Shown here one piece after another: positions 8,558-17,033 of a DNA stretch of 64,000 bases (the stretch's first letter is position 1; every line of letters starts with the position of its first letter). The notes under the pieces are model-generated. The model had not been told where the DNA came from and did no database searches. It saw only the letters and a list, made by a program, of their open reading frames with translations. Position numbers and translations under genes: made by a program. The stretch spans positions 164,816 to 228,815 of the forward strand of contig NZ_FOUE01000006.1 in NCBI RefSeq assembly GCF_900114775.1, given 5' to 3'. The stretch comes from Marinobacter zhejiangensis. GTDB lineage: Bacteria > Pseudomonadota > Gammaproteobacteria > Pseudomonadales > Oleiphilaceae.

Positions 8558-10591
8558 ATGACTACGAACCCAATCCATACCCTCCTGATTGCCAACCGTG
8601 GCGAAATCGCCCTGCGCATCATGAAGACCGCCCAGGCCATGGGCATCCGTTGCGTGGCGGTGCATTCCGAAGCCGATGCCGGCGCGCCGTTTGTCGATTT
8701 CGCCGACGAAGCCATCTGCATCGGCCCTGCTGCTGCCGCAGACAGCTACCTGAAGGTGGAGCACATCCTCGACGCCGCCCGCCAGACCGGCGCCAATGCC
8801 ATCCACCCCGGCTACGGCTTCCTGTCTGAGAACACCGAACTGGCCGAGCGCTGTGAGGCCGAAGGCATCCACTTTGTTGGCCCACCCGCTGGCGCCATCG
8901 CCGCCATGGGCTCAAAGAGTGCTGCCAAGGCACTGATGGAAGAAGCCGGCGTACCGCTGGTGCCGGGATACCACGGCGATGAACAAACCATCGAACGCTT
9001 CCATCAAGAAGCCGAGAAAACCGGCTTCCCATTGCTGATCAAAGCCAGTGCCGGTGGCGGCGGCAAGGGCATGCGGGTGGTCCGCAGCCTGGCCGAGGTG
9101 AACGACGCCGTGGCCGCGGCCCAGCGTGAAGCCAAGTCCAGCTTTGGCGACCCGCACCTGCTGATCGAACGCTACCTGGAAAACCCACGCCACGTGGAAG
9201 TCCAGGTGATGTTCGACAAGCACGGCAACGGCCGCTACCTGTTCGACCGCGACTGCTCGGTGCAGCGCCGTCACCAGAAGATCATCGAGGAAGCCCCGGC
9301 CCCGAACATCCCGGACGCCGTCCGCAAGGAAATGGGCGAAGCCGCCGTACGCTGTGGCGAAGCCATCGGCTACGTCGGTGCCGGAACCGTCGAGTTCCTG
9401 TACGAGCCCGGCGCTGGCTTCTACTTCATGGAAATGAACACCCGCCTGCAGGTGGAGCACCCGGTCACCGAACTGATCACCGGCCTCGACCTGGTGGAGT
9501 GGCAGCTCAAGGTCGCCCAGGGTGAACCCCTGCCGTGGGCCCAGGACGCCCTGCACTATTCCGGCCACGCCATGGAAGCCCGGGTGTACGCCGAAGACCC
9601 GGACAACGACTTCCTGCCGGTGACCGGCACCCTGTTCAGCCTGCGCGAGCCCGAGGGCCTGCCCGGTGTGCGGGTGGATTCCGGCGTGTGCCAGGGCCAG
9701 GAAATCACCCCCTGGTACGACCCCATGCTGGCCAAGGTCATCGTTCACGGTCACACCCGCGACGAAGCCCGCCAGCGCCTGGTGAACGCCCTCGCCCACT
9801 ACCGCGCACTGGGGGTGACCCTCAACATTGACTACGTCTGCCGGATTCTGGAACACCCGGACTTTGCCGAGGCGAAGCTGACCACCCACTTCATCGAGCA
9901 GCAGGGCGACACCCTGTCCCGGCCGGCCTTCAGCCACCGGGAGCAGATGGCGCTGAGCTGGCTGGCCTGGCACCACGCCACCGCCGCCGAGCTGCCGGCC
10001 GCCGGAGGCTCTCCCTGGAATTCCAGAGACAGCTTCCGCATCGGCGGCCCCAAAGGCCAACGCTGCGAACTGCGCATCGGCAGCGAAGACGACACCCTGC
10101 ACTACTGGATGGAATCCGCCGGTCATGGCCGGGTCCAGCTCGACAGCGAGGATCAGTCCATCGCCCTGAAGTGGCACCGTGACCCGGACAGCGACGGCGT
10201 GATCGTTCGCCTCAACGCCCGCACCGTCAAACTGGGCTGGGCCGTCCACGGTGAACGGCTCGGCGTCTTTGCCAACGCGGTGCACTGGGAAGCCCTGGTT
10301 AACCACCCCGAGGAACAGGCCGGCGATGCCGCTGGCGACGGCCAGATCAAGGCCCCCATGCACGGCCGCATCACCGCCGTCACCTGCCAGGTGGGCGATA
10401 CCGTGGAAGCTGGCACCGCCCTGGTGGCGCTGGAAGCCATGAAGATGGAACACACCCTACGGGCACCGGTGAACGGGACCATTGCCGCTGTCCACTGCAA
10501 CGAAGGCGACAACGCCGGCTCCGGCCAGGTGCTGATCGAGCTTCATGCAGAGTCTGTCGCAGAAACAAGCGCAGAGGAGGACAGCGAATGA
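8558..10591 (+). CDS. liuD: 3-methylcrotonyl-CoA carboxylase, biotin-containing (alpha) subunit
   Basis: 677 residues. Biotin carboxylase N domain (LLIANRGEIALRIMKTAQ), ATP-grasp with the glycine loop ASAGGGGKGMRVV, catalytic region RDCSVQRRHQKIIEEAPAP and MNTRLQVEHPVTE, and a C-terminal biotinyl domain with the biotinylated lysine in EAMKMEHTL. It carboxylates its biotin with bicarbonate and ATP and hands CO2 to LiuB. The start at 8558 follows AGGAG by 8 bp and fits the family N terminus; the longer reading from 8486 overlaps liuC. It overlaps liuE by 4 bp. Confidence 0.93.
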   Translation: MTTNPIHTLLIANRGEIALRIMKTAQAMGIRCVAVHSEADAGAPFVDFADEAICIGPAAAADSYLKVEHILDAARQTGANAIHPGYGFLSENTELAERCEAEGIHFVGPPAGAIAAMGSKSAAKALMEEAGVPLVPGYHGDEQTIERFHQEAEKTGFPLLIKASAGGGGKGMRVVRSLAEVNDAVAAAQREAKSSFGDPHLLIERYLENPRHVEVQVMFDKHGNGRYLFDRDCSVQRRHQKIIEEAPAPNIPDAVRKEMGEAAVRCGEAIGYVGAGTVEFLYEPGAGFYFMEMNTRLQVEHPVTELITGLDLVEWQLKVAQGEPLPWAQDALHYSGHAMEARVYAEDPDNDFLPVTGTLFSLREPEGLPGVRVDSGVCQGQEITPWYDPMLAKVIVHGHTRDEARQRLVNALAHYRALGVTLNIDYVCRILEHPDFAEAKLTTHFIEQQGDTLSRPAFSHREQMALSWLAWHHATAAELPAAGGSPWNSRDSFRIGGPKGQRCELRIGSEDDTLHYWMESAGHGRVQLDSEDQSIALKWHRDPDSDGVIVRLNARTVKLGWAVHGERLGVFANAVHWEALVNHPEEQAGDAAGDGQIKAPMHGRITAVTCQVGDTVEAGTALVALEAMKMEHTLRAPVNGTIAAVHCNEGDNAGSGQVLIELHAESVAETSAEEDSE

Positions 10592-11481
10592 GCCGGGAAT
10601 TCGTCACCCTGGTGGAAATGGGACTCCGGGATGGCCTGCAGAACGAGGCCACCCCGGTACCGGCGGACGTTCGCGCCCGCTGGTTCAACGCCCTCGCCAA
10701 AACCGGCCTGAACCGCATCGAGGCGGGCAGCTTCGTCTCCCCCAAGTGGGTGCCGCAGATGGCCAATACCGATGAGGTGATTGCCGGTATCCAGCGTCGC
10801 GCGGACCTGTCCATCGAAGTGCTCACCCCCAACCAGAAAGGGCTGGAGGGTGCACTGGCGGCCAACGCGGATGTCTGTGCGGTATTCACCGCCGCCTCGG
10901 AAAGCTTCACCCAGCGCAACATCAACTGCACCATCGCCGAAAGCATCGAGCGCTTCCGACCGGTGGCCGAAGGCGCCAAGGCCGCGGGCAAACGCCTGCG
11001 GGCCTACGTCTCCTGCGTGGTGGGCTGCCCCTACGAGGGCGCCATCAAGCCGGCCCAAGTGGCTCCGGTGGTGGAACAACTGCTGGCACTGGGCGCGGAC
11101 GAAATCTCCCTCGGCGACACCATCGGCGTCGCCCGCCCCAAGGAAATCCACGCCCTGCTGGATGCGGTACTGCCGTTGCTACCGGCGGAAAAGCTGGCCC
11201 TGCACTGCCACGATACCCGTGGCCAGGCGGTGGCCAACATCTACGCCGCCCTTGAGCGCGGCATCCGCATCTTCGACAGCGCCGTCGCCGGCCTCGGCGG
11301 CTGCCCCTACGCCAACGGCGCCACCGGCAACGTCGCCACGGAAGATGTGCTGTACCTGCTGGACGGCGAAGGCTTCGACACCGGCATCAACCTGGAAGCC
11401 CTGGCGGCAGTGGGTAATGAGATCTGTGATTTCCTGGAAAGGGATAACCCGTCTCGGGTTGGGAAGACGTTTAGGGGTTAG
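10588..11481 (+). CDS. liuE: hydroxymethylglutaryl-CoA lyase
   Basis: 297 residues. TIM-barrel lyase with the DRE-type opening VEMGLRDGLQNE, the metal-binding HCHDTRGQAVAN, and the glycine/cysteine loop AGLGGCPYANGATGNVATED typical of HMG-CoA lyase. It splits HMG-CoA into acetyl-CoA and acetoacetate, the last step of the leucine pathway here. The ATG overlaps the liuD stop (ATGA type). The final ~80 bp are repeated at 15362-15442, where they are detached from the rest of the gene. Confidence 0.93.
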   Translation: MSREFVTLVEMGLRDGLQNEATPVPADVRARWFNALAKTGLNRIEAGSFVSPKWVPQMANTDEVIAGIQRRADLSIEVLTPNQKGLEGALAANADVCAVFTAASESFTQRNINCTIAESIERFRPVAEGAKAAGKRLRAYVSCVVGCPYEGAIKPAQVAPVVEQLLALGADEISLGDTIGVARPKEIHALLDAVLPLLPAEKLALHCHDTRGQAVANIYAALERGIRIFDSAVAGLGGCPYANGATGNVATEDVLYLLDGEGFDTGINLEALAAVGNEICDFLERDNPSRVGKTFRG

Positions 11482-11498
11482 GTCTGACGAATACGACA

Positions 11499-11529
11499 TA
11501 AAAAAGCCCCGCAAGCGCGGGGCTTTTTA
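11499..11529. terminator. bidirectional rho-independent terminator after liuE
   Basis: An A-run, GCCCCGC, a short loop, GCGGGGC and a T-run form a strong symmetric hairpin that can end transcription from liuE on the plus strand and from the minus-strand lipoprotein gene. Nearly the same hairpin recurs at 15461-15492 and 16987-17016. Confidence 0.9.
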
Positions 11530-11545
11530 CTTCCAGTCGCGCCGG

Positions 11546-11689
11546 TTACTGGAGCGACAGTGGCGGCACGGTGGTTGCCGGCAAACCGATTGAGGTGGCA
11601 GACAAAAGAGAGGCAGCCCATAGAGCTTCTAAACCAGTATTATCAGTACAGGTCCCCGCCTCCCAGAAGCTTTCATAATTGAGAACCTG
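11546..11689 (-). pseudogene. 3' remnant of a DUF7151-type lipoprotein gene
   Basis: Read on the minus strand this encodes only the last ~48 residues, ending in a PPLSLQ-like C terminus with the ATSIGLPAT segment shared with the intact genes at 15508 and 17034. Upstream coding sequence is missing: at 11690 homology ends and unrelated DNA starts. There is no start codon or lipobox, so it is a decayed third copy. Its position next to liuE shows that the lipoprotein gene was originally liuE's immediate convergent neighbour. Confidence 0.85.
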
Positions 11690-11753
11690 CGGTCATGGGG
11701 TCACATCATGGGGTCAGCGGCGTGCGCCCAAGCTGGTGGAAACGGCGACTAAA

Positions 11754-11790
11754 GCTGTCTGCAGCGACGTAGGTGGTCGCTGCAGACAGC
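11754..11790. terminator. long perfect hairpin downstream of the LRR gene
   Basis: GCTGTCTGCAGCGAC (11754-11768) is repeated in reverse complement at 11776-11790 with a 7-base loop, a perfect 15-bp stem. It lies 17 bp past the stop of the minus-strand LRR gene. There is no T-run, so it may be a rho-independent-like mRNA stabiliser, a cassette-end structure or a small mobile-element end rather than a classical terminator. Confidence 0.5.
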
Positions 11791-11807
11791 CGGCCCAGGT
11801 CGCCGGG

Positions 11808-12461
11808 CTACAGCGCAGAAAACTCTGCCTGTTCTATCGCCGAGTCCAGAAAAATGTTGTTGATGCGATTCATAAACCGCTCCGGCATGCGCACGCGCTT
11901 AATGTGCTCGAGGCCTTGAAAGCCTTGGGGGCCGATCTCTTTGATGTGGCGTGGGATCACCAAATCGACAAAGTTGTTGTAGGCAAAGCCACTCACACGA
12001 ATCTCTACGACCGATTCTGGCAATGACAGTGATGTCAGCGCATTGCGTGTGAAGCAATAGTCGGGAATGGTTTCCAGCGGCGCTTCAATTTTCAACTCTT
12101 CCAAGGCGTTTCTGGAAAACGCCCCATGACCGATGTAGGTAATTGCCTCTGGGATCACAAGGCTCTTTAACCGGTTGTTGTAAAACGCGTCCTGGCCTAT
12201 GTAGTACAGCTTTTCGGGGAAAGAGATACTCGTCAGCTGGTTTGTAGAGAAAGCTTCCGCGTGAATTTCTTCCAGAGTTGGAGGTAACACCACGGACTTC
12301 AGGCCTTTGTTCTTAAAGGCATAGCGGTATATGGCCCTGACCACCTCACCCTTGATTGTTTCGGGGATCACCAAATCGGTGGCGTCTCCGTGGTAGTCGC
12401 CAATAACGACGCCGCCGTCTTCAACTTCATAACACTCAAACAGGTCCTCTGAGCTTGACAT
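11808..12461 (-). CDS. BspA-type leucine-rich repeat protein
   Basis: 217 residues without signal peptide or membrane segment. About seven LRR_5/BspA-like repeats follow a short N-terminal region, each with an I(G/P)-x-x-A-F core and a -L-x-x-L-x-I/V-P spacing, such as LYYIGQDAFYNNRLKSLVIP and ITYIGHGAFSRNALEELKI. Such proteins form a curved ligand-binding surface; in bacteria they range from adhesins to intracellular binding proteins. Without a secretion signal a cytoplasmic role is likelier. It lies in the left cassette block, same strand as the other cassettes, but no attC site is recognised at its borders. Confidence 0.7.
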   Translation of the reverse strand: MSSSEDLFECYEVEDGGVVIGDYHGDATDLVIPETIKGEVVRAIYRYAFKNKGLKSVVLPPTLEEIHAEAFSTNQLTSISFPEKLYYIGQDAFYNNRLKSLVIPEAITYIGHGAFSRNALEELKIEAPLETIPDYCFTRNALTSLSLPESVVEIRVSGFAYNNFVDLVIPRHIKEIGPQGFQGLEHIKRVRMPERFMNRINNIFLDSAIEQAEFSAL

Positions 12462-12553
12462 TTCTTAGCTATCCTTTTGGTTTTTTGGCGCTGAAAAGAA
12501 CTTAATCGCCATCATTGCGGATTATCACCGTGGCATTGTTGTCACCCTGAAGC

Positions 12554-13717
12554 CTATTCGTGCGACTCGATGGTCGATTTCATTGATTGCCACTGGCGTG
12601 CGGGTAGAACCCGTTCGAGCAATTCCAGTTCATTGGCCGCCTCGAAATCCCGAGCGGTCACAAAAAAATCGTCGTCGGTTCTGATTAATGTTGCCAGTCG
12701 AGGGTTGTTCATCAGGCGGCGGCAAAACTCGACGTAAAACGTGATTACCAGTTCTTGTTGGCTCTCGAACTCCAAAGCGTCCAGCTGTGCATTGAGCTGG
12801 TCGAACAACGCACTGCAGCCTTGATGAAAGTCGACAGCGTCCAGGCCTCTTTCGCTGAAAAGCTCCGCGTCTGGAGCGTTCAGCCAGCTTAACGGTGCAT
12901 ACTCCGGATTATCGTCAACCTCGTGCGGTTGGATCAGCGCCAAGGTAGGGGGGAAGGGGCCCTGGAGCGAATACTCGAACAACACACAGCGTACTTCGAC
13001 GCTTTCCAGCGATTCCTGGCTCAGCCCCGCCAGCAACCTGCTCTCAATGGCCTCGTTGGCCTGTTCCAACAGTTCTTCCAGCGAAAGCGAGTTCATTGCC
13101 CGGTCGTAGAGTATGTCGCCGTTGTCGAGTGACTCTATGCGGTCAACCGTGTAGCCGTCGTCTGCAAAATAGACCCGCTGTCGTTGCTGGCAGGTGTAAT
13201 CGTGCGCCGGATTGACGCTCTCGCTGGTAATGTCACACATCCAGCGTTGGGCGTCCGCAGTGCCGCACTGCTGATACTGGTACCGTTGGGTTAAGCGCAC
13301 GTGGGTGTCAACGCGCTCGTAGAGCAGCGGCAGCCCCTGATCGTCGCGGGTTATGCGTTCAACCTCCACAGCGTTGACGTGACCGTCGTTGTGGTAAGCC
13401 TGCAAGCGGGTTTGGGAGTTCTCCTCGCGTTGGAAAAAGAAATCGTAGCGGATGTCTTCGCCATAAACCTGGGTGGCGTATTCGAGTTGCCTGTCATTCA
13501 ATGCGAGAAGGAACCGGTCATCGCCTGGCACCTCTTCAACGGTGGGGTACAGGGCCACCTGAGCGGGGCTCAGGTGCAGCAATTCAACCGCAAAGGGCTG
13601 CAGCGTAAAGAAGTCCGCGCCGGCAAATACGATCTGTTCACCGCGGTTCGTAGCGCGTTCCAGCAATTGAGGATACTCTTGGGGCAACGCTTCAAACAAT
13701 TCGAGTACATCCCTCAT
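12554..13717 (-). CDS. hypothetical protein, 387 aa, acidic
   Basis: No family recognised. The protein is soluble, strongly acidic and rich in Glu, Gln and Leu, with no signal peptide or membrane span. It opens MRDVLELFEALPQEYPQLLE and its central part contains many aromatic residues and alternating polar strands (RYDFFFQREENSQTRLQAYH), suggesting a mixed alpha/beta fold. It is the longest gene of the left cassette block and stands 92 bp upstream of the LRR gene on the same strand. The ATG at 13717 gives the only long frame. It is unusually long for a gene cassette. Confidence 0.65.
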   Translation of the reverse strand: MRDVLELFEALPQEYPQLLERATNRGEQIVFAGADFFTLQPFAVELLHLSPAQVALYPTVEEVPGDDRFLLALNDRQLEYATQVYGEDIRYDFFFQREENSQTRLQAYHNDGHVNAVEVERITRDDQGLPLLYERVDTHVRLTQRYQYQQCGTADAQRWMCDITSESVNPAHDYTCQQRQRVYFADDGYTVDRIESLDNGDILYDRAMNSLSLEELLEQANEAIESRLLAGLSQESLESVEVRCVLFEYSLQGPFPPTLALIQPHEVDDNPEYAPLSWLNAPDAELFSERGLDAVDFHQGCSALFDQLNAQLDALEFESQQELVITFYVEFCRRLMNNPRLATLIRTDDDFFVTARDFEAANELELLERVLPARQWQSMKSTIESHE

Positions 13718-13926
13718 GGTGTAATCAACCTCATCCAGTGGTAGTGGCTATAAGCAAGTTATCAATCGACGCAATGCCTCATTTATGACCCAAAAATCTG
13801 GAGAAATAAAAAATATCAGACTGTTCAGTAAGTTACGAGTTCTCTGTGCAATCATTCGTAACGTGAAGTTTGGGGCGGTTAAAAACACTGCACATTGAGC
13901 CTGAAGCCTCAGCGGCGCGCCCTTTG

Positions 13927-14070
13927 GGAGCCCTGAAGGGCTCCGTAGGTCATGGGGTCAGGTCTTGAACAAGTCGCTCCCATACAGGATGCTACTCCTG
14001 ATGGAACGGCCGGACCGGCTGAGGCTGACAAGACTTTGAAAACCGGGACAGATTTATTCCCTCCCCCGGT
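13927..14070. mobile_element. possible miniature element or REP-like remnant
   Basis: A perfect hairpin GGAGCCC-TGAA-GGGCTCC (13927-13944) is followed by CATGGGGTCAGGTCTTGAAC and, 90 bp on, by CAAGACTTTGAAAACCGGG and GGGACAGATTTATTCCC. Phrases of this kind (GGGGTCAGGTCTT..., GGGACAGATTTATT) are common around REP-associated and IS200/IS1595-like transposase genes, from general knowledge. CATGGGGTCA also occurs twice near 11693-11715. No transposase is encoded. The element lies where the attC at 14112 is cut short. Confidence 0.4.
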
Positions 14071-14112
14071 GAAGCGGTGGAAAAATTGTCCGGCAACAGT
14101 GGCTGGTTATAG
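14070..14112 (-). repeat. truncated attC-like site
   Basis: The R''-type core CTATAAC (minus strand, 14112-14106) overlaps the stop codon of the DinB gene and is followed by CAGCCACTG, as in the other sites (core then CAGTG). The matching second half and R' core are not found; the sequence runs into the possible miniature element instead. Confidence 0.45.
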
Positions 14113-14649
14113 ATGGGGCTCCTCCGGGATCTGAGCCAATAGGTCAGTAACCCCGATATCCACGCCCGCCTGCGATAGCAAAGTAGAAACTTGCCCTCGG
14201 TGATGAGTCTGATGATTAAAGAAATGAAGCATCAGGCTCGAATATCGCTTATTGGCGGGAATCCCTTTGGTGTTGTGGTAGCTGAGGATGAAATCCAGAT
14301 CGCCTTCGGATAGCTGGGCTATCCAGTTGACAACCTGCCGATCTAGCCAGAGTCGCTGCTTAAATAAGCTCCCAAGATCGTCAAAGAGTATCTGACTCAG
14401 GTTTGTCGGATTTTGAAGGTCAGCGACCTCACGCAACGAGTTCAAACAGGACGGGTGGGTAGCAAAACGTTTGAGCCAGATGGTATCCCCAACGAGGATG
14501 TGATTCAGAGTTCCCAGGATAGAGCCAAAGAAGGCCCCGCGGTGCTTCGCCAGATCCGTCGCAGAGAGCTGTCCCGCAGTTTCATACACCTTCGAGTTCA
14601 TCCACTGGTTGTAAGTGGCTAGCAATTCAAAGTGACATTTCAGGCTCAT
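14107..14649 (-). CDS. DinB family protein
   Basis: 180 residues. Four-helix DinB/YfiT-like fold: an N-terminal helix with YNQWMN, then LNHILVGDTIWLKRF and the C-terminal HFFNHQTHHRGQVSTLL. The three conserved histidines (in LNH, FNH and THHRG) form the usual metal triad, so a metal-dependent transferase-type or thiol-related role is possible; the physiological substrate is unknown for most members. Cassette features are clear: the stop lies inside an attC core, and the start follows the GTTATAC core by about 15 bases. Confidence 0.85.
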   Translation of the reverse strand: MSLKCHFELLATYNQWMNSKVYETAGQLSATDLAKHRGAFFGSILGTLNHILVGDTIWLKRFATHPSCLNSLREVADLQNPTNLSQILFDDLGSLFKQRLWLDRQVVNWIAQLSEGDLDFILSYHNTKGIPANKRYSSLMLHFFNHQTHHRGQVSTLLSQAGVDIGVTDLLAQIPEEPHL

Positions 14650-14665
14650 CGGAGTTCCATCTCAT

Positions 14666-14732
14666 GTATAACGCCTTGGATAAGCTGCCGGGATGCAGCT
14701 CAGTACCGGTCAGCTTCACCCACTGGTTAAGC
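14666..14732 (-). repeat. attC site
   Basis: Minus-strand site of 67 bp. It begins with the core GCTTAAC (14732-14726), which contains the stop codon of the upstream gene, and ends with GTTATAC (14672-14666). Inner arms CAGTGGGTGAAGCTG and CAGCTTATCCAAGGC pair imperfectly, as expected for the folded single strand used by integron integrases. Confidence 0.75.
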
Positions 14733-15134
14733 ATTTTCCAATTTCTGTCCCAATTCCGAGATAAATAACCAAAAATCACCAGTGTCAAAAGCTACGACCC
14801 AAGATGCTTCCAAAGTTAATTCGGCTTGCCTGTTTTGTGGTTTGGACATCCTTAGCTTCACCTTAATCAAATTGACCGAGAAATCCCCAAGAAGTGAGCC
14901 TCTTGTGTAGTAATTGAAATTCCCATCCGATTTGGTCTTTTTGAAGCCATACTGAGCTAGTTTCTTATCGAGCTGGTCTACATCAAGCGATGTGTCTATT
15001 GGTTTTCGGTACTTCGGTAGTAATGTGAAAAAAGGCTTTTTACCTGACGCCAGCCTGTAAGGCAGCACCTTATAAACGGCAGTAATCACCACTACCAATG
15101 CTACTGCCACTATGAGTATATTTTGTGTACTCAT
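14727..15134 (-). CDS. small membrane-anchored hypothetical protein
   Basis: About 135 residues. One N-terminal transmembrane helix (ILIVAVALVVVITAVYKVL) is followed by a soluble ~105-residue domain with FFTLLPKYRKPID and YGFKKTKSDGNFNYYTRG. No known family is recognised. The second of two adjacent ATGs is preferred because AAGGAG is then 5 bp upstream. It is the first cassette of its array when read in the direction of transcription: the GTTAAGC core at 15156-15150 lies just before it. Confidence 0.7.
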   Translation of the reverse strand: MSTQNILIVAVALVVVITAVYKVLPYRLASGKKPFFTLLPKYRKPIDTSLDVDQLDKKLAQYGFKKTKSDGNFNYYTRGSLLGDFSVNLIKVKLRMSKPQNRQAELTLEASWVVAFDTGDFWLFISELGQKLENA

Positions 15135-15149
15135 CATTCTCCTTTACGC

Positions 15150-15352
15150 GCTTAACAGCAATTAGATAGAGCGCCTCAATACTGCACAAATTTGTGCTGC
15201 GTCATGATTACGCAACCTCATAGCAACACCATCTCAATGAGCGCTCAATAAAACAACAGCTTAGCCAATCATCAGGCACTTCGCTATGGCATCGTTTGAC
15301 GCCCATGTTTGCTCTCACAATCGTACTGTACAAAGCCGGCAGGAAAGAGGCG
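15150..15352 (-). repeat. array-head repeat R1 (possible attI-like or non-coding cassette)
   Basis: About 200 bp that match 21034-21238 in order and orientation with patchy identity. Both copies end, on the minus strand, with CTATCTAATTGCTGTTA forming the core (GTTAAGC here) immediately in front of the first cassette gene. Inside, GAGCGCCTCAA on the plus strand can pair with a partly complementary segment about 80 bp on, and the equivalent arms in R2 differ in sequence but still pair. No ORF is conserved. Its position matches an attI or leader, but no integrase gene adjoins it. Confidence 0.6.
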
Positions 15353-15361
15353 CATACAGTT

Positions 15362-15442
15362 CTGGCGGCGCGGGGCAATAAGATCTGTGATGTCCTGGAA
15401 AGGAATAACCCATCGCGGATTGGGAAGACGTTTAGGGGTTAG
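15362..15442 (+). pseudogene. detached 3' fragment of liuE
   Basis: Codons here read GNKICDVLERNNPSRIGKTF and stop at the same TAG as liuE (whose end reads GNEICDFLERDNPSRVGKTF). Differences are mostly third-position or conservative, so the fragment comes from a liuE allele that was itself under selection, not from random decay of a recent copy. There is no 5' part of the gene here. Confidence 0.85.
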
Positions 15443-15460
15443 GTCTAACGAAGACGACAT

Positions 15461-15492
15461 AAAAAAGCCCCGCAATCGCGGGGCTTTTTTTC
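15461..15492. terminator. rho-independent terminator, copy 2
   Basis: A-run, GCCCCGC, AAT loop, GCGGGGC and a T-run. It ends the minus-strand lipoprotein gene at 15508 and, in the original arrangement, would also end liuE. Confidence 0.9.
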
Positions 15493-15507
15493 TTCCAATC
15501 GTGCTAC

Positions 15508-16767
15508 TTACTGAAGCGACAGTGGCGGCGTTATGGTTGCCGGCAAACCGATCGAGGTGTCAGACATAAGAGTGGCAGCCCATAGATCTTCTGAACCAGT
15601 ACTATCAGTACAGGCCCCCGCCTCCCAGAAGCTTTCATAATTGAGAACCTGATTGGCAATCGAGTCTGTGCCAATGGGCACCATGAACTGACCTTCCTTT
15701 CCCGCCCAAAACGCAGATTTGGCAGGAATACTCTGATTGGGAGTACCATCAATATAGATACGGGCGTCGCCCGTACAACCCGCGGCAGAGTAAATGGTGA
15801 ACTTGTCCAGGAAGCTTCCATCCCAACCGATGCTTACCAGATAGTTGTAAGGATCCGGTGTACGCAGAGTAATTTCAGTGGGGGTCGCCCCCAATACGGA
15901 ACCGAGTACCACACCGTTACTGTCCACCAGTTCGGTTCCGCCGCCCCCTTGATCACCGTTACACACATGATGGGTGTAATCCACCTCACCGCTTTCCAGC
16001 ACGGCGTTGTTGGCGGTACCGCCACCGTCACCGTTATCCAGACCAGAGGTAACGGTCACACCGCCATACGGGCAGTCGGTTATGGATGGCGTATCCTGCT
16101 TGACCAGGGTGGTCTGGCCATCAGAACCATTGGTGCCGTCGGTACCATCCTGACCATTCGCACCATTGCAGATATAACCCGTAGAATCGATTTCCCCGGC
16201 TTGCAAGGTGCCATCACGGGAAATGCCCGAGTTGTCGCCATTATCCAGACCAATATCCAGACGCTGCCCCCCATCCGGACAGTTTGCTGGAGCTGCCGCA
16301 GTCAATGTGGTGAGTACCGTAAAGCCATCCACACCGTGACAGACATAGTTCGTCGCATCGACTTCACCGGCCTCAAGCAGGCTATTACCCGCAGTACCGC
16401 CGCCGTCGCCATTATCCAGGCCGCTATCCACCCGGTAGCCGCCAGCCTCGCAGTTGCCACCGGCCGGCTCCGCCGTCAGGTTGACCAGGGAGCTGGTGCC
16501 ATTCGCACCATCTGTGCCGTCCTGACCATCCTCACCATTACAGACAACCTTGGTTTCGGTGATTTCTTCATCGGAGAGCTCGCCATCCCTATTGGAATCA
16601 AAGCCCACCCTGAACTCAACACCACCGTTGGCACAGACCGGCCCAGGTGCCAGATCAACAACGCGCGTGGTCGCACCATCCTGTCCATCATCGCCGTCAC
16701 AGCCCACCGCCGTCAGTCCAAATATGGCTATTAATGAGGCCACCCCTGCTTTCGATACGTAATTCAT
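15508..16767 (-). CDS. DUF7151-repeat lipoprotein with collagen-like linkers
   Basis: 419 residues. The signal peptide ends in the lipobox LTAVGC (Cys about 23), so the mature protein is lipid-anchored. Four ~55-residue repeats follow, each with the pattern N/P-C-x-x-G-G-x-x-x-x-x-G-x-D-x-x-x-x-G-x-L-x-x-x-E-[IV] and ending Y/V-V/I-C-N/H-G; two cysteines per repeat could form a disulphide, and the DxNGxL acidic loop resembles Ca-binding. Repeats are joined by Gly-x-x linkers (DGTDGTNGSDG). A ~145-residue C-terminal domain with three more cysteines ends in PPLSLQ. Probably an outer-surface protein; ligand unknown. Its paralogue lies directly upstream at 17034. Confidence 0.8.
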   Translation of the reverse strand: MNYVSKAGVASLIAIFGLTAVGCDGDDGQDGATTRVVDLAPGPVCANGGVEFRVGFDSNRDGELSDEEITETKVVCNGEDGQDGTDGANGTSSLVNLTAEPAGGNCEAGGYRVDSGLDNGDGGGTAGNSLLEAGEVDATNYVCHGVDGFTVLTTLTAAAPANCPDGGQRLDIGLDNGDNSGISRDGTLQAGEIDSTGYICNGANGQDGTDGTNGSDGQTTLVKQDTPSITDCPYGGVTVTSGLDNGDGGGTANNAVLESGEVDYTHHVCNGDQGGGGTELVDSNGVVLGSVLGATPTEITLRTPDPYNYLVSIGWDGSFLDKFTIYSAAGCTGDARIYIDGTPNQSIPAKSAFWAGKEGQFMVPIGTDSIANQVLNYESFWEAGACTDSTGSEDLWAATLMSDTSIGLPATITPPLSLQ

Positions 16768-16986
16768 ATCCCCACCTGTTCTTATGTAATTGATGTTGTG
16801 GTGTCAGTCAGCAAACACGCCAGGCGCGTAATCTTTTGCGCCGCCGACAGCCTATGTCAGCAGCACATGAATGACTACAAGGGCTTTTTATCAATTTCGG
16901 GCTTTATATCACTTCTGGGCTTTTTATCACTTTTGGCTTTTTCCCTTAAAAGCGAACCAATCGGCCCAGGTTGGTGCTCCCCTTAT

Positions 16987-17016
16987 AAAAAAGCCCCGCA
17001 ATCGCGGGGCTTTTTT
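16987..17016. terminator. rho-independent terminator, copy 3
   Basis: Same GCCCCGC/GCGGGGC hairpin with flanking A- and T-runs, placed 18 bp past the stop of the lipoprotein gene at 17034. It was evidently copied together with that gene. Confidence 0.9.
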
Positions 17017-17033
17017 ACTTACAATCGCCCTAC

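Larger units (their letters stand above)
11401..11689 (+). repeat. long direct repeat, copy 1 (liuE 3' end, terminator, lipoprotein 3' end)
   Basis: This stretch matches 15362-15651 over its whole length, roughly nine bases in ten by eye. It contains the last 27 codons of liuE, the terminator, and the C-terminal coding part of a minus-strand lipoprotein gene. Beyond 11689 the similarity stops abruptly at the end of GAGAACCTG. It is the left border of a 3.96-kb unit whose right neighbour begins with copy 2. Confidence 0.9.
15362..15651 (+). repeat. long direct repeat, copy 2
   Basis: Second copy of 11401-11689. It holds a detached liuE 3' end, a terminator and the 3' part of the intact lipoprotein gene. 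The join to R1 at about 15353-15361 is the boundary between two tandem units. Confidence 0.9.

Noticed and set aside
8912..10453. 513-residue minus-strand open frame opposite liuD
   Set aside because: Antisense shadow of liuD with typical His/Val/Gly bias.
15949..16734. Plus-strand frames opposite both lipoprotein genes (also 17457-18146)
   Set aside because: The near-repetitive Ile/Thr/Val sequence is just the complement of the Asp/Gly-rich repeats on the minus strand.
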